DNA of 37,180 nucleotides from Candidatus Avidehalobacter gallistercoris (GCA_018715045.1 DVMH01000022.1:74291-111470), one strand, 5' to 3'. Shown: positions 14,722 through 24,039, numbered from the stretch's first letter. The notes: generated by a model not told the origin, from the letters alone. Made by a program: numbers and translations.

Positions 14722-16006
14722 CGGATAATTCCACCTTTATACCGAGATTTTGCAGATCTTTAAAAAAACGTGGGTATGATTTGTTGATTGCCTCTGCCTG
14801 TTCGATAAGCACTGGTTGGCTGCAAATCGTTGCCAGTACAGCAAGCGCCATCACGATACGATGGTCATTGTGCGCCGCGCAAAGCTCATTTGCAATCAGA
14901 TTGGCTGTGGGGTTACCTGAGATAAAAAGCTCGTCCGCCGTACTGTGGGTGGTAATGCCGAAGCGGGCAAGCTCTGCTTCCACGTCGGCAATACGGTCGC
15001 TCTCTTTGATACGCAGTCTGCCTGCGTTATAAAAGCGGGTAGTACCCTTCGCCCGCGCCGCCAGTACGGATAGCGCCGGCCCCAGATCCGGGCAGTCGGA
15101 TAGATCAAGCGCAGCCGCCTGCAAATTACCTGGGGCGACAATATAACCGTCCATGTTTTGGGTAATATGCCCGCCCATATGGCGGATAAATTCGATGATC
15201 CGTCGGTCGCCCTGCGCAGAGTTGGGGTCAACGCCGCGCAGGGTAATTTCGCTGTTGATAGCGCCCAGTACTGCGAAAAAAGCCAGCTGGGAAAAGTCTC
15301 CTTCAATAGAAACGTCAGCCGGTTGGTACGTCTGGCTGCCGGGAATTGCCAGCGTATATTCGTCTTGCCAGTTGGCGGATATACCGAATTTTTGCAGCAT
15401 AGAGAGTGTCAGCTCCACGTAAGAGCGCGATTCAAACGGCGGCTCTATTGTGATTGTGGAGTTGCCGGGCAGCAGCGGCAGGGCAAACAGCAGGCCGGAT
15501 ATGAACTGCGAACTGACGTTGCCTTTCAGACTATAGGCGCCGGGGCGGAGAGAGCCCGCTATCTCCCAGCCTGCATTTTTGCCATCGTCAAACGAGGCGA
15601 AATGCAGGTTTTGCGCGGCGAATATTTCCTGATAGACAGTTTGTGGGCGCTGCGGCAAGCGGCCATGGCAGATGAAACGCACACGCTCGCCGCAAAGCGC
15701 GAAAATCGGGATAAAGAAGCGGAGCGTTGAACCGCTTTCCCCACAGTCGACTGTGAGAGGTTTGTCAGCTTGGAGCTGGCCTGCGCCAGATAGTTGCAGT
15801 TTATCCGCTGCCAGCCAGTTTTCGCTTGCGCCCAGCTGGCGCATACCTGCTATAGTGGCGTGGATATCGTTGGAGAGTGTTAGATTGCTGAGGGTGCTTT
15901 GCCCGGCCGCCAGTGCCGCGCAGATGACCGCACGGTGCGCCATGCTTTTGCTGGCAGGGATTTTGACTTCTCCCCGGGGTATGCCGGGGTAAATTTTCGC
16001 CCGCAT
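14711..16006 (-). CDS. aroA: 5-enolpyruvylshikimate-3-phosphate synthase
   Basis: The 431-residue protein has the two-domain EPSP synthase pattern: N-terminal KIPASKSMAHRAVICAALA (substrate-binding Lys/Ser), DCGESGSTLRFFIP, and later GRLRIKESDRIADVEAEL and HNDHRIVMALAV. It joins PEP to shikimate-3-phosphate. The residue following DCGESGSTLRF is within the region that separates glyphosate-sensitive from tolerant classes, but I make no class call. The start overlaps the aroF stop by one base (TAATG), and the end overlaps tyrA, placing it in the middle of the operon. Confidence 0.96.
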   Translation of the reverse strand: MRAKIYPGIPRGEVKIPASKSMAHRAVICAALAAGQSTLSNLTLSNDIHATIAGMRQLGASENWLAADKLQLSGAGQLQADKPLTVDCGESGSTLRFFIPIFALCGERVRFICHGRLPQRPQTVYQEIFAAQNLHFASFDDGKNAGWEIAGSLRPGAYSLKGNVSSQFISGLLFALPLLPGNSTITIEPPFESRSYVELTLSMLQKFGISANWQDEYTLAIPGSQTYQPADVSIEGDFSQLAFFAVLGAINSEITLRGVDPNSAQGDRRIIEFIRHMGGHITQNMDGYIVAPGNLQAAALDLSDCPDLGPALSVLAARAKGTTRFYNAGRLRIKESDRIADVEAELARFGITTHSTADELFISGNPTANLIANELCAAHNDHRIVMALAVLATICSQPVLIEQAEAINKSYPRFFKDLQNLGIKVELSDVN

Positions 16007-17025
16007 TACATACTGCGCCCAATTACGTGGGCGATGGCCTTGCCCTTGGCGATGATCTGCTGTAGCTGCTCAGGCGTTACTGTCTGCGCGCCGTCCGACC
16101 ACGCTGCCTCCGGGTTATGGTGCGCTTCGATAATCAAGCCGTCCGCGCCTGCGGCGATAGCGGCCAGCGACATGGATTCCACCAGATCGCGGTCGCCGGT
16201 AGCATGGCTGGGGTCAATCACGATGGGCAGATGGCTGCGCTCCTTCACGATTGGGATAACGCTCAGATCCAGCGTATTGCGGGTATATTTCTCGAAGGTG
16301 CGGATACCGCGTTCACAGAGAATTACGTTGGTATTGCCGCCGCTCATGATGTATTCAGCGGCCATCAGCCATTCCTCGATGGTGTTGGAAAGACCGCGCT
16401 TCAGGAGAACCGGCACGTTGGTTTTGCCGACCTCTTTCAGCAGGTCAAAGTTCTGCATATTGCGCGCGCCGATTTGGATCATATCCACGTCATGGTCGAG
16501 AAATTCCTGGATCTTGTTGATGCTCATCAGCTCCGTTACGATGGGGAAGCCGAATTTCTCCTTGGCGTGTTGCAGGGTAATGAGCCCCTCTTCGCCGCGT
16601 CCCTGGAAAGCGTAGGGTGAAGTCCGCGGTTTATAGGCGCCGCCGCGCAGCATATCCGCGCCGGCTTTTTTGACGGCCTCGGCAGAGGTCATCAGGCTTT
16701 CCTCGTCCTCTACGGAGCAGGGGCCGCTGATAACTACAATTTTTTCGTGCCCGCCCACCTTAACACCGCCTACGTCGATGACGGAATCAGACGGGTGAAA
16801 AACGCGGTTGGCCAGCTTATAGGGTGCGGCAATGCGGCAGACGTCTTGCACGCAGGAATAGCCGTAGATTTTCTTTTCGTCCAGAATAGTGGTGTCGCCC
16901 ACCACGCCGAAGACATTGAAGCTGGTGCCGGAAATCAGGTGCATTTCCAGACCAAGTTGCTCTATACTGTGAATAAGGCGCTCGGTTTCTTCTTGGGAAG
17001 CGTCGCGTTTCAGTGTGATTATCAT
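16006..17025 (-). CDS. aroF: 3-deoxy-7-phosphoheptulonate (DAHP) synthase, type I-beta with N-terminal regulatory domain
   Basis: The 339-residue enzyme condenses PEP with erythrose-4-phosphate, the first step of the pathway. Residues about 1-70 form the small ferredoxin-like/ACT-like module found in Thermotoga-type DAHP synthases and thought to sense Tyr/Phe. The barrel follows with SGPCSVEDEE, MLRGGAYKPRTSPYAFQG, QIGARNMQNF, VLLKRG and IDPSHATGDR. I use ATG 17025, which has an AAGGAGA ribosome site; the longer frame to 17085 runs into aroQ. It lies 28 bases after aroQ. Putting the committed, possibly feedback-regulated enzyme late in the operon is notable. Confidence 0.95.
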   Translation of the reverse strand: MIITLKRDASQEETERLIHSIEQLGLEMHLISGTSFNVFGVVGDTTILDEKKIYGYSCVQDVCRIAAPYKLANRVFHPSDSVIDVGGVKVGGHEKIVVISGPCSVEDEESLMTSAEAVKKAGADMLRGGAYKPRTSPYAFQGRGEEGLITLQHAKEKFGFPIVTELMSINKIQEFLDHDVDMIQIGARNMQNFDLLKEVGKTNVPVLLKRGLSNTIEEWLMAAEYIMSGGNTNVILCERGIRTFEKYTRNTLDLSVIPIVKERSHLPIVIDPSHATGDRDLVESMSLAAIAAGADGLIIEAHHNPEAAWSDGAQTVTPEQLQQIIAKGKAIAHVIGRSM

Positions 17026-17053
17026 GGTATGTTCTCCTTTATATAGTAGATTT

Positions 17054-17491
17054 TTATAAGCCAATTTTGGCCAGCAAAGCGTCAATAGCAGTCAGATATC
17101 CGGCCAGCCCCTCGCCTTTTACCGTTTTGAAACAATACATCCCGGGGTAGGAGAGATGGCGAAATTCCTCACGGCTGTCTACATCGCTGATATGCACCTC
17201 CACGGCTGGAAGAGCCGCTGCTTTCAGCGCGTCCAAGATAGCCACGCTGGTGTGAGTGTATGCAGCCGGGTTGATGACGATGCCGTCGCAATAATCTGCC
17301 GCCTGCTGTATTGCATCTACCAGTGCGCCCTCATGGTTGCTCTGCATGATTTTCACGTCTATGCCTTTTTCCTGGCAGTGCCGCGAAATCATTTTGATAA
17401 GATCGGCGTATGTTTGATGCCCATAAATATCTGGCTCACGCCGTCCCAGCATATTCAGATTCGGGCCGTTTACTATCATAATTCGCGTCAT
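17054..17491 (-). CDS. aroQ: Type II 3-dehydroquinate dehydratase
   Basis: The 145-residue protein has the type II fold motifs: VNGPNLNMLGRREPDIYG (active-site Arg and Tyr), QSNHEGALVDAI, INPAAYTHTSVAI and EVHISDVDSREEFR with the catalytic His. It dehydrates 3-dehydroquinate to 3-dehydroshikimate as a dodecamer. The ATG overlaps the stop of the upstream aroE-aroK gene by 4 bases. Confidence 0.96.
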   Translation of the reverse strand: MTRIMIVNGPNLNMLGRREPDIYGHQTYADLIKMISRHCQEKGIDVKIMQSNHEGALVDAIQQAADYCDGIVINPAAYTHTSVAILDALKAAALPAVEVHISDVDSREEFRHLSYPGMYCFKTVKGEGLAGYLTAIDALLAKIGL

Positions 17492-18744
17492 TTTGCCGCC
17501 TCCTTATGCCATCGCAGCTGGGCCAGAACAGCCTCCGCCGCTTCTTCTGCCGTGCCGCAGTTTTCTATTCTGAGATCAGCCGCCGCCTGGTACAAGGGCT
17601 GGCGCTGCTGATAAAGCTTGATGTTGGCTGCCTGATTGGGGGAAAGTGGACGTTTGTCGTTCAGCGAAAGCTCCGCTGCCGGCTTGTCCAGCCAGATCAA
17701 GATGGAGTTTTGGCGCAAATTCTGCACATTGGCGAAATCGAGCACTGCGCCGCCGCCAGTAGCGATGATTTGCCCGTCCTGTTTGGCTATTGCGGCAATC
17801 GTTTGCGCCTCCATTTGGCGGAAAGCAGCTTCGCCTTCGGCCTCAAAGATTTCTTTGATAGTTTTACCTGCGGTTTTTTCTACTTGCGCATCAGAATCGA
17901 CCAAAGTTTTGCCGCAGAGTTTTGCCAGAATTTGGCCCACAGTGGTTTTGCCGCTGCCCGGCATACCAATCAGCGCTATGTTTTGCTTTTGCCGCAGCAG
18001 TTTTTGGTAAATGCGGTCAATCTCACTGTCGGGAATTTGCGTGTCAAGGAAATATTCCGCCGCAAATTTGGCCTGCGCCACCAGCATTTCCAGTCCGCCG
18101 CAGGCTGTGAGCCCCAATTCCTCGGCCGTCAGAACTAAATTGGTTTTCAGCGGGTTATACACTACGTCGGCCACTGCCTCCAGCCGGGGGAATCGACTCA
18201 AATTAAGCAGCAGCGGAGCGTCGTTGGCGGGATACATACCGCTTGGCGTGGCGTTGACGATGATTTGCACGTCGGCAAGCTGCTGTGCTTCCTCATATGT
18301 AATAAGATTTTCGCCCCGCACGCGGTCAGCCTGATAAATTTTGGCCGCGCCACGGCTGGCCAGTACTGCGGCGGCGCATTTGCCCGCGCCACCCGCGCCC
18401 ATGATAAGCACGTTTTTATCCTGAGGGTCGATGCCGTGTTTTTGCAGCAGATAATCAAAGCCCGCAAAATCTGTGTTATGGCCGTAAAGCCGGCCGTTAT
18501 TGTTCACAATCGTGTTTACCGCGCCGATGGCCTGTGCCCGCGCGTCGATTTCCGTAAGGAAAGGCATAACCTTTTCCTTGTAGGGAATGGTGACGTTTAT
18601 GGCGCGGAATTCTGCCCGCTGCATAAATCCCGGCAATTCCTGCGGGGAGAGCGGGCAAAGCTGATAATCGTAATCGGCCAGCTCGCGGTGCAGTTCCGGC
18701 GAGAAGCTGTGGCCCAGTTTTTCTCCAATCAAACCATATTCCAT
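17488..18744 (-). CDS. aroEK: Bifunctional shikimate dehydrogenase / shikimate kinase (AroE-AroK fusion)
   Basis: The 418-residue protein contains two complete enzymes. Residues about 1-250 are AroE: GEKLGHSFSPELH (substrate Ser residues), NVTIPYKEKV (catalytic Lys), NTDFAGF (Asp), and the NADP motif GAGGAGKCAAA. From about 254 on it is AroK: Walker A GMPGSGKTT, VDSDAQVE, the AAFRQMEAQ region (shikimate-binding Arg) and ATGGGAVLD, then the lid segment DKRPLSPNQA. The two steps are sequential in going from dehydroshikimate to shikimate-3-phosphate, so substrate could pass between sites. The usual AroE length (about 270) is slightly reduced. No frameshift or stop separates the halves. It is placed between aroC (14 bases) and aroQ (4-base overlap). 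Confidence 0.93.
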   Translation of the reverse strand: MEYGLIGEKLGHSFSPELHRELADYDYQLCPLSPQELPGFMQRAEFRAINVTIPYKEKVMPFLTEIDARAQAIGAVNTIVNNNGRLYGHNTDFAGFDYLLQKHGIDPQDKNVLIMGAGGAGKCAAAVLASRGAAKIYQADRVRGENLITYEEAQQLADVQIIVNATPSGMYPANDAPLLLNLSRFPRLEAVADVVYNPLKTNLVLTAEELGLTACGGLEMLVAQAKFAAEYFLDTQIPDSEIDRIYQKLLRQKQNIALIGMPGSGKTTVGQILAKLCGKTLVDSDAQVEKTAGKTIKEIFEAEGEAAFRQMEAQTIAAIAKQDGQIIATGGGAVLDFANVQNLRQNSILIWLDKPAAELSLNDKRPLSPNQAANIKLYQQRQPLYQAAADLRIENCGTAEEAAEAVLAQLRWHKEAAK

Positions 18745-18758
18745 AAAATACCTCGCTG

Positions 18759-19871
18759 TTAAATATCCGTCTGCCAGTTGGTGCCGTAAGTCTCACAGAA
18801 CAAATCTACCAGACCAAGCGCCGTCACCGCGTCGATGACCGGGCGGGCGCGGTGTATAATGGCCGGGTCGTGCCGCCCCTGAATTTGCAGGTCGGCGTTT
18901 TCATGCCGTTTGATGTTTACCGTTTGCTGCCTCTGATAAATTGACGGCGTTGGTTTGATAACCGTGCGGAAAATGATGGGCATACCATTGCTGATACCGC
19001 CGTTAACGCCACCATTGTTGTTGCTTTGGGTGACGATACGCTCCGCCGCCATACGAAACGGATCGTTTGCCTGGGAGCCGCGCATTTGAGCAAAGCTGAA
19101 GCCGGCGCCGAACTCAATGCCTTTGACTGCCGGTACGCTGAAAACCAGGTGTGCCAGCACGCTCTCCACTGAGTTAAAAAACGGCTCGCCGATGCCGGGA
19201 GGCATACCGAGAACCGCCGTCTCCAATATACCGCCAACAGAGTCCAAATCGCTTTTAGCGGCCAGAATGGACTGCTGCATTTGTTCGCCTGCCATGTCGT
19301 CCAGCACGGCAAAAGGTTTGGTGTTTACGCTTTCTATGGCTGCTTTTAGGGCGGCTTCGCTGGTGGGGAAGGGGGTATCGGCGATTCCAGCGCATTCTGC
19401 CAGATGTGTGCCGATAATTATGCCGTGCGCCGTTAGTATTTGCTCGCAGATGGCTCCTGCCGCCACAATAGGCGCAGTCAGACGCCCTGAGAAATGCCCG
19501 CCGCCGCGAAAGTCTTGCCAGCCGCCGTATTTGGCGTAGGCTGTGTAATCGGCGTGGCCGGGGCGTAGCAGATCTTTCGTCCGTTCGTAATCGTGGCTTT
19601 TGGTATGACGGTTGCGGATAATAATAGTCAACGGCGTACCGGTGGTATGCTCATTAAACCAACCGGAAAGTATCTCAAACTCATCCGTTTCCTGCCGTGC
19701 GGTGGAAAGGGCAGCGTTGGCGCCTGCCCGCCGCAGGTCAAGCTGTCGGCGAATATGCGCCAGATTAAGCTCTATCCCGGGAGCCAACCCATCGATCACT
19801 GCGCCGATAGCGGAACCATGGCTTTCGCCAAACAGCGCCACTGTCAGATTTTTGCCAAAGATGCTTTTCAT
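18759..19871 (-). CDS. aroC: Chorismate synthase
   Basis: The 370-residue protein begins GKNLTVALFGESHGSAIGAVIDG, the N-terminal signature of chorismate synthase, and contains RPGHADYTAYAKYG, the FRGGGHFSGRLTAP block with flavin- and phosphate-binding residues, and GGISNGMPIIFR. It uses reduced FMN to convert EPSP to chorismate, the branch-point metabolite. The ATG lies 9 bases after the aroB stop. Confidence 0.97.
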   Translation of the reverse strand: MKSIFGKNLTVALFGESHGSAIGAVIDGLAPGIELNLAHIRRQLDLRRAGANAALSTARQETDEFEILSGWFNEHTTGTPLTIIIRNRHTKSHDYERTKDLLRPGHADYTAYAKYGGWQDFRGGGHFSGRLTAPIVAAGAICEQILTAHGIIIGTHLAECAGIADTPFPTSEAALKAAIESVNTKPFAVLDDMAGEQMQQSILAAKSDLDSVGGILETAVLGMPPGIGEPFFNSVESVLAHLVFSVPAVKGIEFGAGFSFAQMRGSQANDPFRMAAERIVTQSNNNGGVNGGISNGMPIIFRTVIKPTPSIYQRQQTVNIKRHENADLQIQGRHDPAIIHRARPVIDAVTALGLVDLFCETYGTNWQTDI

Positions 19872-19880
19872 GAGCTCTCC

Positions 19881-20897
19881 TTATAAATACTTATCAATAG
19901 CAGCCAGCGGCAGCTTCACGCGCTCGGCTTGCCCGATTTGCGGCACTTTGATCAGCGTTATCTTGCTTCCTGCTGCTTTTTTGTCATGAGCGATGATCTC
20001 TTTAAGCTGCTCCGCCGGGTATTCGTGCGTAGTGGGCAGGTTCAGCTTGGTCAGCACGTTGATAAGACGTTCCTTGATCGCTTTGTCCTCCGTCACCTGC
20101 ACCATGCCGACGGCAATGGCTTCGCCGTGCAGCAGGCCGGCCAGCTCGCCCGCGCTTTCAATAGCATGACCCACAGTGTGACCGAAGTTCAGTACCTGGC
20201 GCAGCCCCGTTTCCTGTTCGTCCTGTTCAACAATGTTTTTCTTAACTGTCAGCGCTTTTTCAATGATATCTTCGATATAATCAGCCTGAATGACTGCACG
20301 GTCGCCTGGCATCTGCTCAAACAGCTCAAATAATGCTGCGTCTCCGATCATGCCGGCTTTCACCGCTTCCGCCAGACCGTTATAGAAGTTGCGGTCGTCC
20401 AAAGTCTCCAGTACGTCGGGGTCGATGAAAACGGCGCGGGGCTGATGGAACGCGCCCACGATGTTCTTGACGTCGCCGAGATTGATGGCCGTCTTGCCGC
20501 CGATACTGCTGTCGATCTGCGAGAGAGTGGAGGTGGGAATATTCACGTAGTCCATGCCGCGCATGTAGGTTGCCGCCGCAAATCCTGTGATATCGCCCGT
20601 CACACCGCCGCCGAGAGCAATAACCAAATCCTTGCGTCCAAAGCCGTTGTCAAGGAGAGCGTTCCAGATGAATTGCAGATAGATGAAGCATTTGGACTGC
20701 TCGCCGGCATGAATGGTGGCAAGATAGCTGTCTGGGCATTGCTTTTGCAGAGCCATTACGTATTGCTCCGGTATCTCATCGTCAGTCACGATCAACACTT
20801 TGCGGTTCAAATCGATAAATTTATGTACGTCCTGCAAAATGCCGCGCTTCAGGTGAATATTATACTTGTGGTTGGGGATTTCAACTGTTATTTTCAT
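19881..20897 (-). CDS. aroB: 3-dehydroquinate synthase
   Basis: The 338-residue protein cyclises DAHP to 3-dehydroquinate using NAD and a divalent metal. Visible motifs include HAGEQSKC, LGGGVTGDITGFAAATYMRG (NAD binding), NIPTSTLSQIDSSIGGKTAIN, and the metal-ligand histidines in NFGHTVGHAIE and LLHGEAIAVGM. It follows pheA by 48 bases in the operon. Confidence 0.96.
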   Translation of the reverse strand: MKITVEIPNHKYNIHLKRGILQDVHKFIDLNRKVLIVTDDEIPEQYVMALQKQCPDSYLATIHAGEQSKCFIYLQFIWNALLDNGFGRKDLVIALGGGVTGDITGFAAATYMRGMDYVNIPTSTLSQIDSSIGGKTAINLGDVKNIVGAFHQPRAVFIDPDVLETLDDRNFYNGLAEAVKAGMIGDAALFELFEQMPGDRAVIQADYIEDIIEKALTVKKNIVEQDEQETGLRQVLNFGHTVGHAIESAGELAGLLHGEAIAVGMVQVTEDKAIKERLINVLTKLNLPTTHEYPAEQLKEIIAHDKKAAGSKITLIKVPQIGQAERVKLPLAAIDKYL

Positions 20898-20945
20898 GTG
20901 CGTTTCCTCCGTTTGTATGTTGATTGCCTGATTTAGTTGTTTGAT

Positions 20946-22028
20946 TTATTGTTCGATTTGCCGGATATCGTAGGAGCCAAGCACTTTCAGACTGTCGCAG
21001 CTTGCTTTCAGCTTTTGCAGCATATCCTGGGTGGCTGTGGTTTGCAGGCTTCCTTCGATTTCCACGTAGAAATAATACTGCCATGGCAGATCTTTGATTG
21101 GGCGGGATTTGATACTTTCCATATTAAAACCAAGGTCGCCAATCAGCGACATTACCCGCGCCAGCTGCCCGGCGTGATGGTTGACGGTGAACAGCAGGTT
21201 AAAACGGCTGCCGGCAAGCGGCAGTTCCCGGCCGATTACAATAAAGCGGGTGGTGTTGGCCGCGCTGCTGTTGACTCCATCTGCGAGGATCTGAAGGCCG
21301 TATAGCTCCGCGCTTTCCGCCGAGGCGATGGCCGCGAGAGTTTTGTCCTTTTTTTCGGCCACCTGCTTGGCCGCAAGCGCCGTGTTGGTATATGGTACGG
21401 CCTGAAAATTATGCTGTTGCAAAAAGGGGGCGCATTGGCTTAGTGCCTGTGGGTGCGAAAGCACTTTTTTGATATCGGAAAGGTTGGCGCCGGGCAGCGC
21501 AAGCAGGTTCTGCTGTACCGGCAGATCCCAAATGGCCTGAATGTGGCAGGGGTGTTTGAACAGCAGGTCGAATACCTCGCCCACTTCGCCGGCATAGGAA
21601 TTTTCAAACGGTATAACACCAAAAGCTGCGACGCCTTTTATCACCTGTTGGAACACCTGCTCAAAATCCTCGCAGACATTGTATGTGTAGTCCGGGAACA
21701 GGATTTTCGCCGCCTGCGAGGCAAAAGCTCCCGCAGCACCGGCATAGGCAACGGTGTTTTGTGATAACTCCGCCCGCTGGTAGTCCTTGCTCACATCCAT
21801 AAGGTTCTGCAAAAAGCGGCGGTAATACGGCGCAAACGCCGCGTTATTAAGCTCAGCCATGTTGCGTTCGAGCACCTGCTGCTCGCGTGCCGCGTCAAAA
21901 ACGGGCAGCTTATGCTCACGCTTATAGGCCAGAATTTCATTTACGGCGTGTAAACGCTGTTCGAACAGATGCGCCATTGCTGCGTCTATACGGTTCACTT
22001 CGGCGCGTGCTTCATCCAGTTTGCTCAT
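20946..22028 (-). CDS. pheA: Chorismate mutase / prephenate dehydratase (P-protein)
   Basis: The 360-residue protein is a fusion of three units. Residues about 1-90 are an AroQ-type chorismate mutase (RIDAAMAHLFEQRL, ILAYKREHKLPV). The middle is prephenate dehydratase, with the YAGAAGAFASQA start, the IPFENSYAGEV segment and NTTRFIVIG. The last 80 residues are an ACT domain (HHAGQLARVMSLIGD, ESIKSRP) that normally binds phenylalanine and inhibits the enzyme. It takes chorismate to phenylpyruvate. It is first in the operon, after a clear promoter, so the terminal branch enzyme precedes the common-pathway genes. Confidence 0.95.
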   Translation of the reverse strand: MSKLDEARAEVNRIDAAMAHLFEQRLHAVNEILAYKREHKLPVFDAAREQQVLERNMAELNNAAFAPYYRRFLQNLMDVSKDYQRAELSQNTVAYAGAAGAFASQAAKILFPDYTYNVCEDFEQVFQQVIKGVAAFGVIPFENSYAGEVGEVFDLLFKHPCHIQAIWDLPVQQNLLALPGANLSDIKKVLSHPQALSQCAPFLQQHNFQAVPYTNTALAAKQVAEKKDKTLAAIASAESAELYGLQILADGVNSSAANTTRFIVIGRELPLAGSRFNLLFTVNHHAGQLARVMSLIGDLGFNMESIKSRPIKDLPWQYYFYVEIEGSLQTTATQDMLQKLKASCDSLKVLGSYDIRQIEQ

Positions 22029-22039
22029 ACGGCTGCTCC

Positions 22040-22063
22040 TTTCCGCCTGAAGGCGGGGAATAT
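22040..22063 (-). promoter_or_regulatory. Small hairpin next to the pheA ribosome site
   Basis: In the pheA leader, CCGCC and GGCGG pair around a TTCA tetraloop directly before the AAAGGAG ribosome site. It could stabilise the 5' end of the operon mRNA. It is too short for a T-box or other known riboswitch. Confidence 0.35.
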
Positions 22064-22076
22064 ACGTTAATAAATT

Positions 22077-22105
22077 ATTTTAACATTTTTTATTCAGCTT
22101 GTCCA
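22077..22105 (-). promoter_or_regulatory. Promoter of the aromatic amino acid operon
   Basis: On the minus strand, TGGACA (22100-22105) and TAAAAT (22077-22082) are 17 bp apart, ending about 50 bases before the pheA ATG. Leader length is only about 40 bases, so there is no room for a T-box or leader-peptide attenuator. Confidence 0.65.
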
Positions 22106-22128
22106 TTTTTTATTTGCAAAAAACGCGC

Positions 22129-22773
22129 TTAGTTGCGGTCTAACGGGCGGGGCAGATGCCAGTGGTACCAGGTGGCGGCCATGCGAATACTGAAAGTGGC
22201 GGCAATGCCGCAGGGGAGGGCGAGCAAAGGCAGCTTCAGTTCTACCGCCATAAGGTAATATAGCAATGCCCCGATGATGGCGGCCAGCGCATAAATGTGC
22301 TTTCTGAGCACTGAGGGAATTTCGCTGTTTAATATGTCGCGTATCATGCCGCCTCCGATGCCTGTTACCACGCCCACAGTAACGGACAGCAGGGGGTTCT
22401 CCGCATAGCCAGCGTCGATTGCTACGCTGACGCCGGAGACGCTGAACACGCCCAGGCCCACCGCGTCGAAGCAGTTGACCACCGTGCGGTAATCGAACCC
22501 TTTGCTTTGCACCTGACCGGAGAAACGGTAGGACAGAAACACCACGCAGCAGGTGAGCGTTGCCAGCAGGAAGAAAATATAATTGCTGAACATAGCGGGC
22601 GGGGTTATGCCAAGCAGCAGATCGCGTATTACGCCGCCTCCGAACGCCGTCACCATTCCCAGCACCCATATGCCGAAAATATCAAGGTTTTTCTCGGCGG
22701 CCAGCATTGCCCCCGAGGCGGCAAACGCCATGAGCCCCACGACCTCCGCCAGAAAAAACAAATTTTGTAGCAT
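22129..22773 (-). CDS. TRIC/UPF0126-family membrane protein (YicG-like)
   Basis: The 214-residue membrane protein has an internal duplication. Each half has about three helices and a glycine-rich loop: the first half has FAASGAMLAAEKNLDIFG then FGGGVIRDLLLG; the second has FSVSGVSVAIDAGYA then GIGGGMIRDILNSE. This is the UPF0126 repeat of bacterial TRIC-like channels; some members have been linked to glycine transport or cation conduction, so a precise role is not assigned. A GGAGGA site precedes the ATG. It ends about 25 bases before the aromatic operon promoter region and is probably a separate unit. Confidence 0.9.
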   Translation of the reverse strand: MLQNLFFLAEVVGLMAFAASGAMLAAEKNLDIFGIWVLGMVTAFGGGVIRDLLLGITPPAMFSNYIFFLLATLTCCVVFLSYRFSGQVQSKGFDYRTVVNCFDAVGLGVFSVSGVSVAIDAGYAENPLLSVTVGVVTGIGGGMIRDILNSEIPSVLRKHIYALAAIIGALLYYLMAVELKLPLLALPCGIAATFSIRMAATWYHWHLPRPLDRN

Positions 22774-23019
22774 AAAAATCCTCCGACTGCATAAATATAT
22801 CGTTTCTATTTTAGCGAAAAAAACTCGTAATGTACATATCCCAGCCGCTTTTTCTGCAAAAATTATGCTGCTTCAGCCTGCCCGCAGGAAAAGCGCTTTC
22901 TTAGCGCGAATATAATAAATTTAAGCCGGTTTTAATATTCAGTTTAGAATTGTCCGCTACAATTATTTTATATATACGACAAAATACTGCCTGTTTGTGC
23001 AGTCTGCGAGGTGGCACGA

Positions 23020-24039
23020 TTGTTTGAAGAAATGAAAAAGGATGAAACGCCCCGCCGCCCTTTGTTTGCGGCGGAGCCGACGCCTGCCCGTAAGGTGGCG
23101 GAGGGCGCTATGCTGGTGGCGTCTGCGGTGATATTTGGGCTTTCCGCCTCATATTTGCCGTTTGTCTGGCTGATTGCTCTGTTTTTGTGGCCGGTGCCGC
23201 TGGCCTTGCTGGTGCGGCGGTTCGGGCCAGGCTTTGGCTTGGCGGGAATACTGCTGACTGCAATAATTCTAAGCCTGTTCATCGGTCCGGTGGGCGCGTT
23301 TTCCATGCTGATCAACATGGGCGGTGTGGGCTTCTGGTATGGCTATGCGGCGCGGCGGGGCATAAAGCCCTGGTTGGTTATTGTGGTGGGTGTGCTGATT
23401 TCCGCCGCAGGCATGGTTGCGTTGCTGGCGCTTTCCTCGGCGGTGGCCGGGTTTGGCCTGGCGGATTTTTCCACACAGGTGCATGAATTTGTGCAGTTCT
23501 ATGTGGACACCATGCAGAAAAACGGTAAGTTGGCGCCAGTGCTGGGCGATCTGACGGTGGCGGAATACACTGAGCGTTTGGAGGCGTATGTGCTTTCATT
23601 TATGCCTGCCAGTCTGATTTTCGTTTCCATGCTGGAGGGTGGTATTTCCTATGCATTGAACACATATATCTTCCGGCGGTTGGGCTACGCCGTGGAAAAA
23701 CTGCCGCCTTTTACGGAATGGCGGCTGCCCTGGTATACGCTTTGGGGGTTAATCATCGCGCTGGTCTGCTATCTGATTAACCGTCAGGCGCCGATGGAGG
23801 TTTTGCAGCTTATTGCCACCAATGTTCTGTATATTTACCAGCCGCTGCTGATGCTGGCTGGTTTGAGTTTCTTCTATTGGCAGGCGTTTTTCTGGAATAT
23901 GCGATGGATGATTTTCATGATGCTGATATTGATCGTGTTTGCGTTCCAGCTGGTGGGGCCGGCACTGATTATGGTGGGACTGGTAGACAGTCTGTTCGAT
24001 GTGCGGCAGGTCATGCGGAAGTATAACAAGCAGAATTGA
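23020..24039 (+). CDS. YybS-like DUF2232 membrane protein
   Basis: The protein of about 339 residues has a charged N-terminus and about eight hydrophobic helices. The layout and the position just before rplI match the YybS/DUF2232 family. Members are uncharacterised membrane proteins possibly linked to sporulation or cell-envelope functions. The frame is open from GTG 23011, but GAGGTGG at 23008-23014 overlaps that codon. TTG at 23020 is 5 bases past this Shine-Dalgarno, so I place the start there. In many Firmicutes gdpP sits between yybS and rplI; here only 68 bases separate the two genes. Confidence 0.8.
   Translation: MFEEMKKDETPRRPLFAAEPTPARKVAEGAMLVASAVIFGLSASYLPFVWLIALFLWPVPLALLVRRFGPGFGLAGILLTAIILSLFIGPVGAFSMLINMGGVGFWYGYAARRGIKPWLVIVVGVLISAAGMVALLALSSAVAGFGLADFSTQVHEFVQFYVDTMQKNGKLAPVLGDLTVAEYTERLEAYVLSFMPASLIFVSMLEGGISYALNTYIFRRLGYAVEKLPPFTEWRLPWYTLWGLIIALVCYLINRQAPMEVLQLIATNVLYIYQPLLMLAGLSFFYWQAFFWNMRWMIFMMLILIVFAFQLVGPALIMVGLVDSLFDVRQVMRKYNKQN

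Noticed and set aside
16117-16620. 167-codon plus-strand frame inside aroF
   Set aside because: It is antisense to a clear DAHP synthase; no start signal or family match is visible.
22029-22076. Possible T-box or leader-peptide attenuator for the aromatic operon
   Set aside because: The leader is only about 40 bases, with one 5-bp hairpin and no terminator or aromatic-codon leader peptide.
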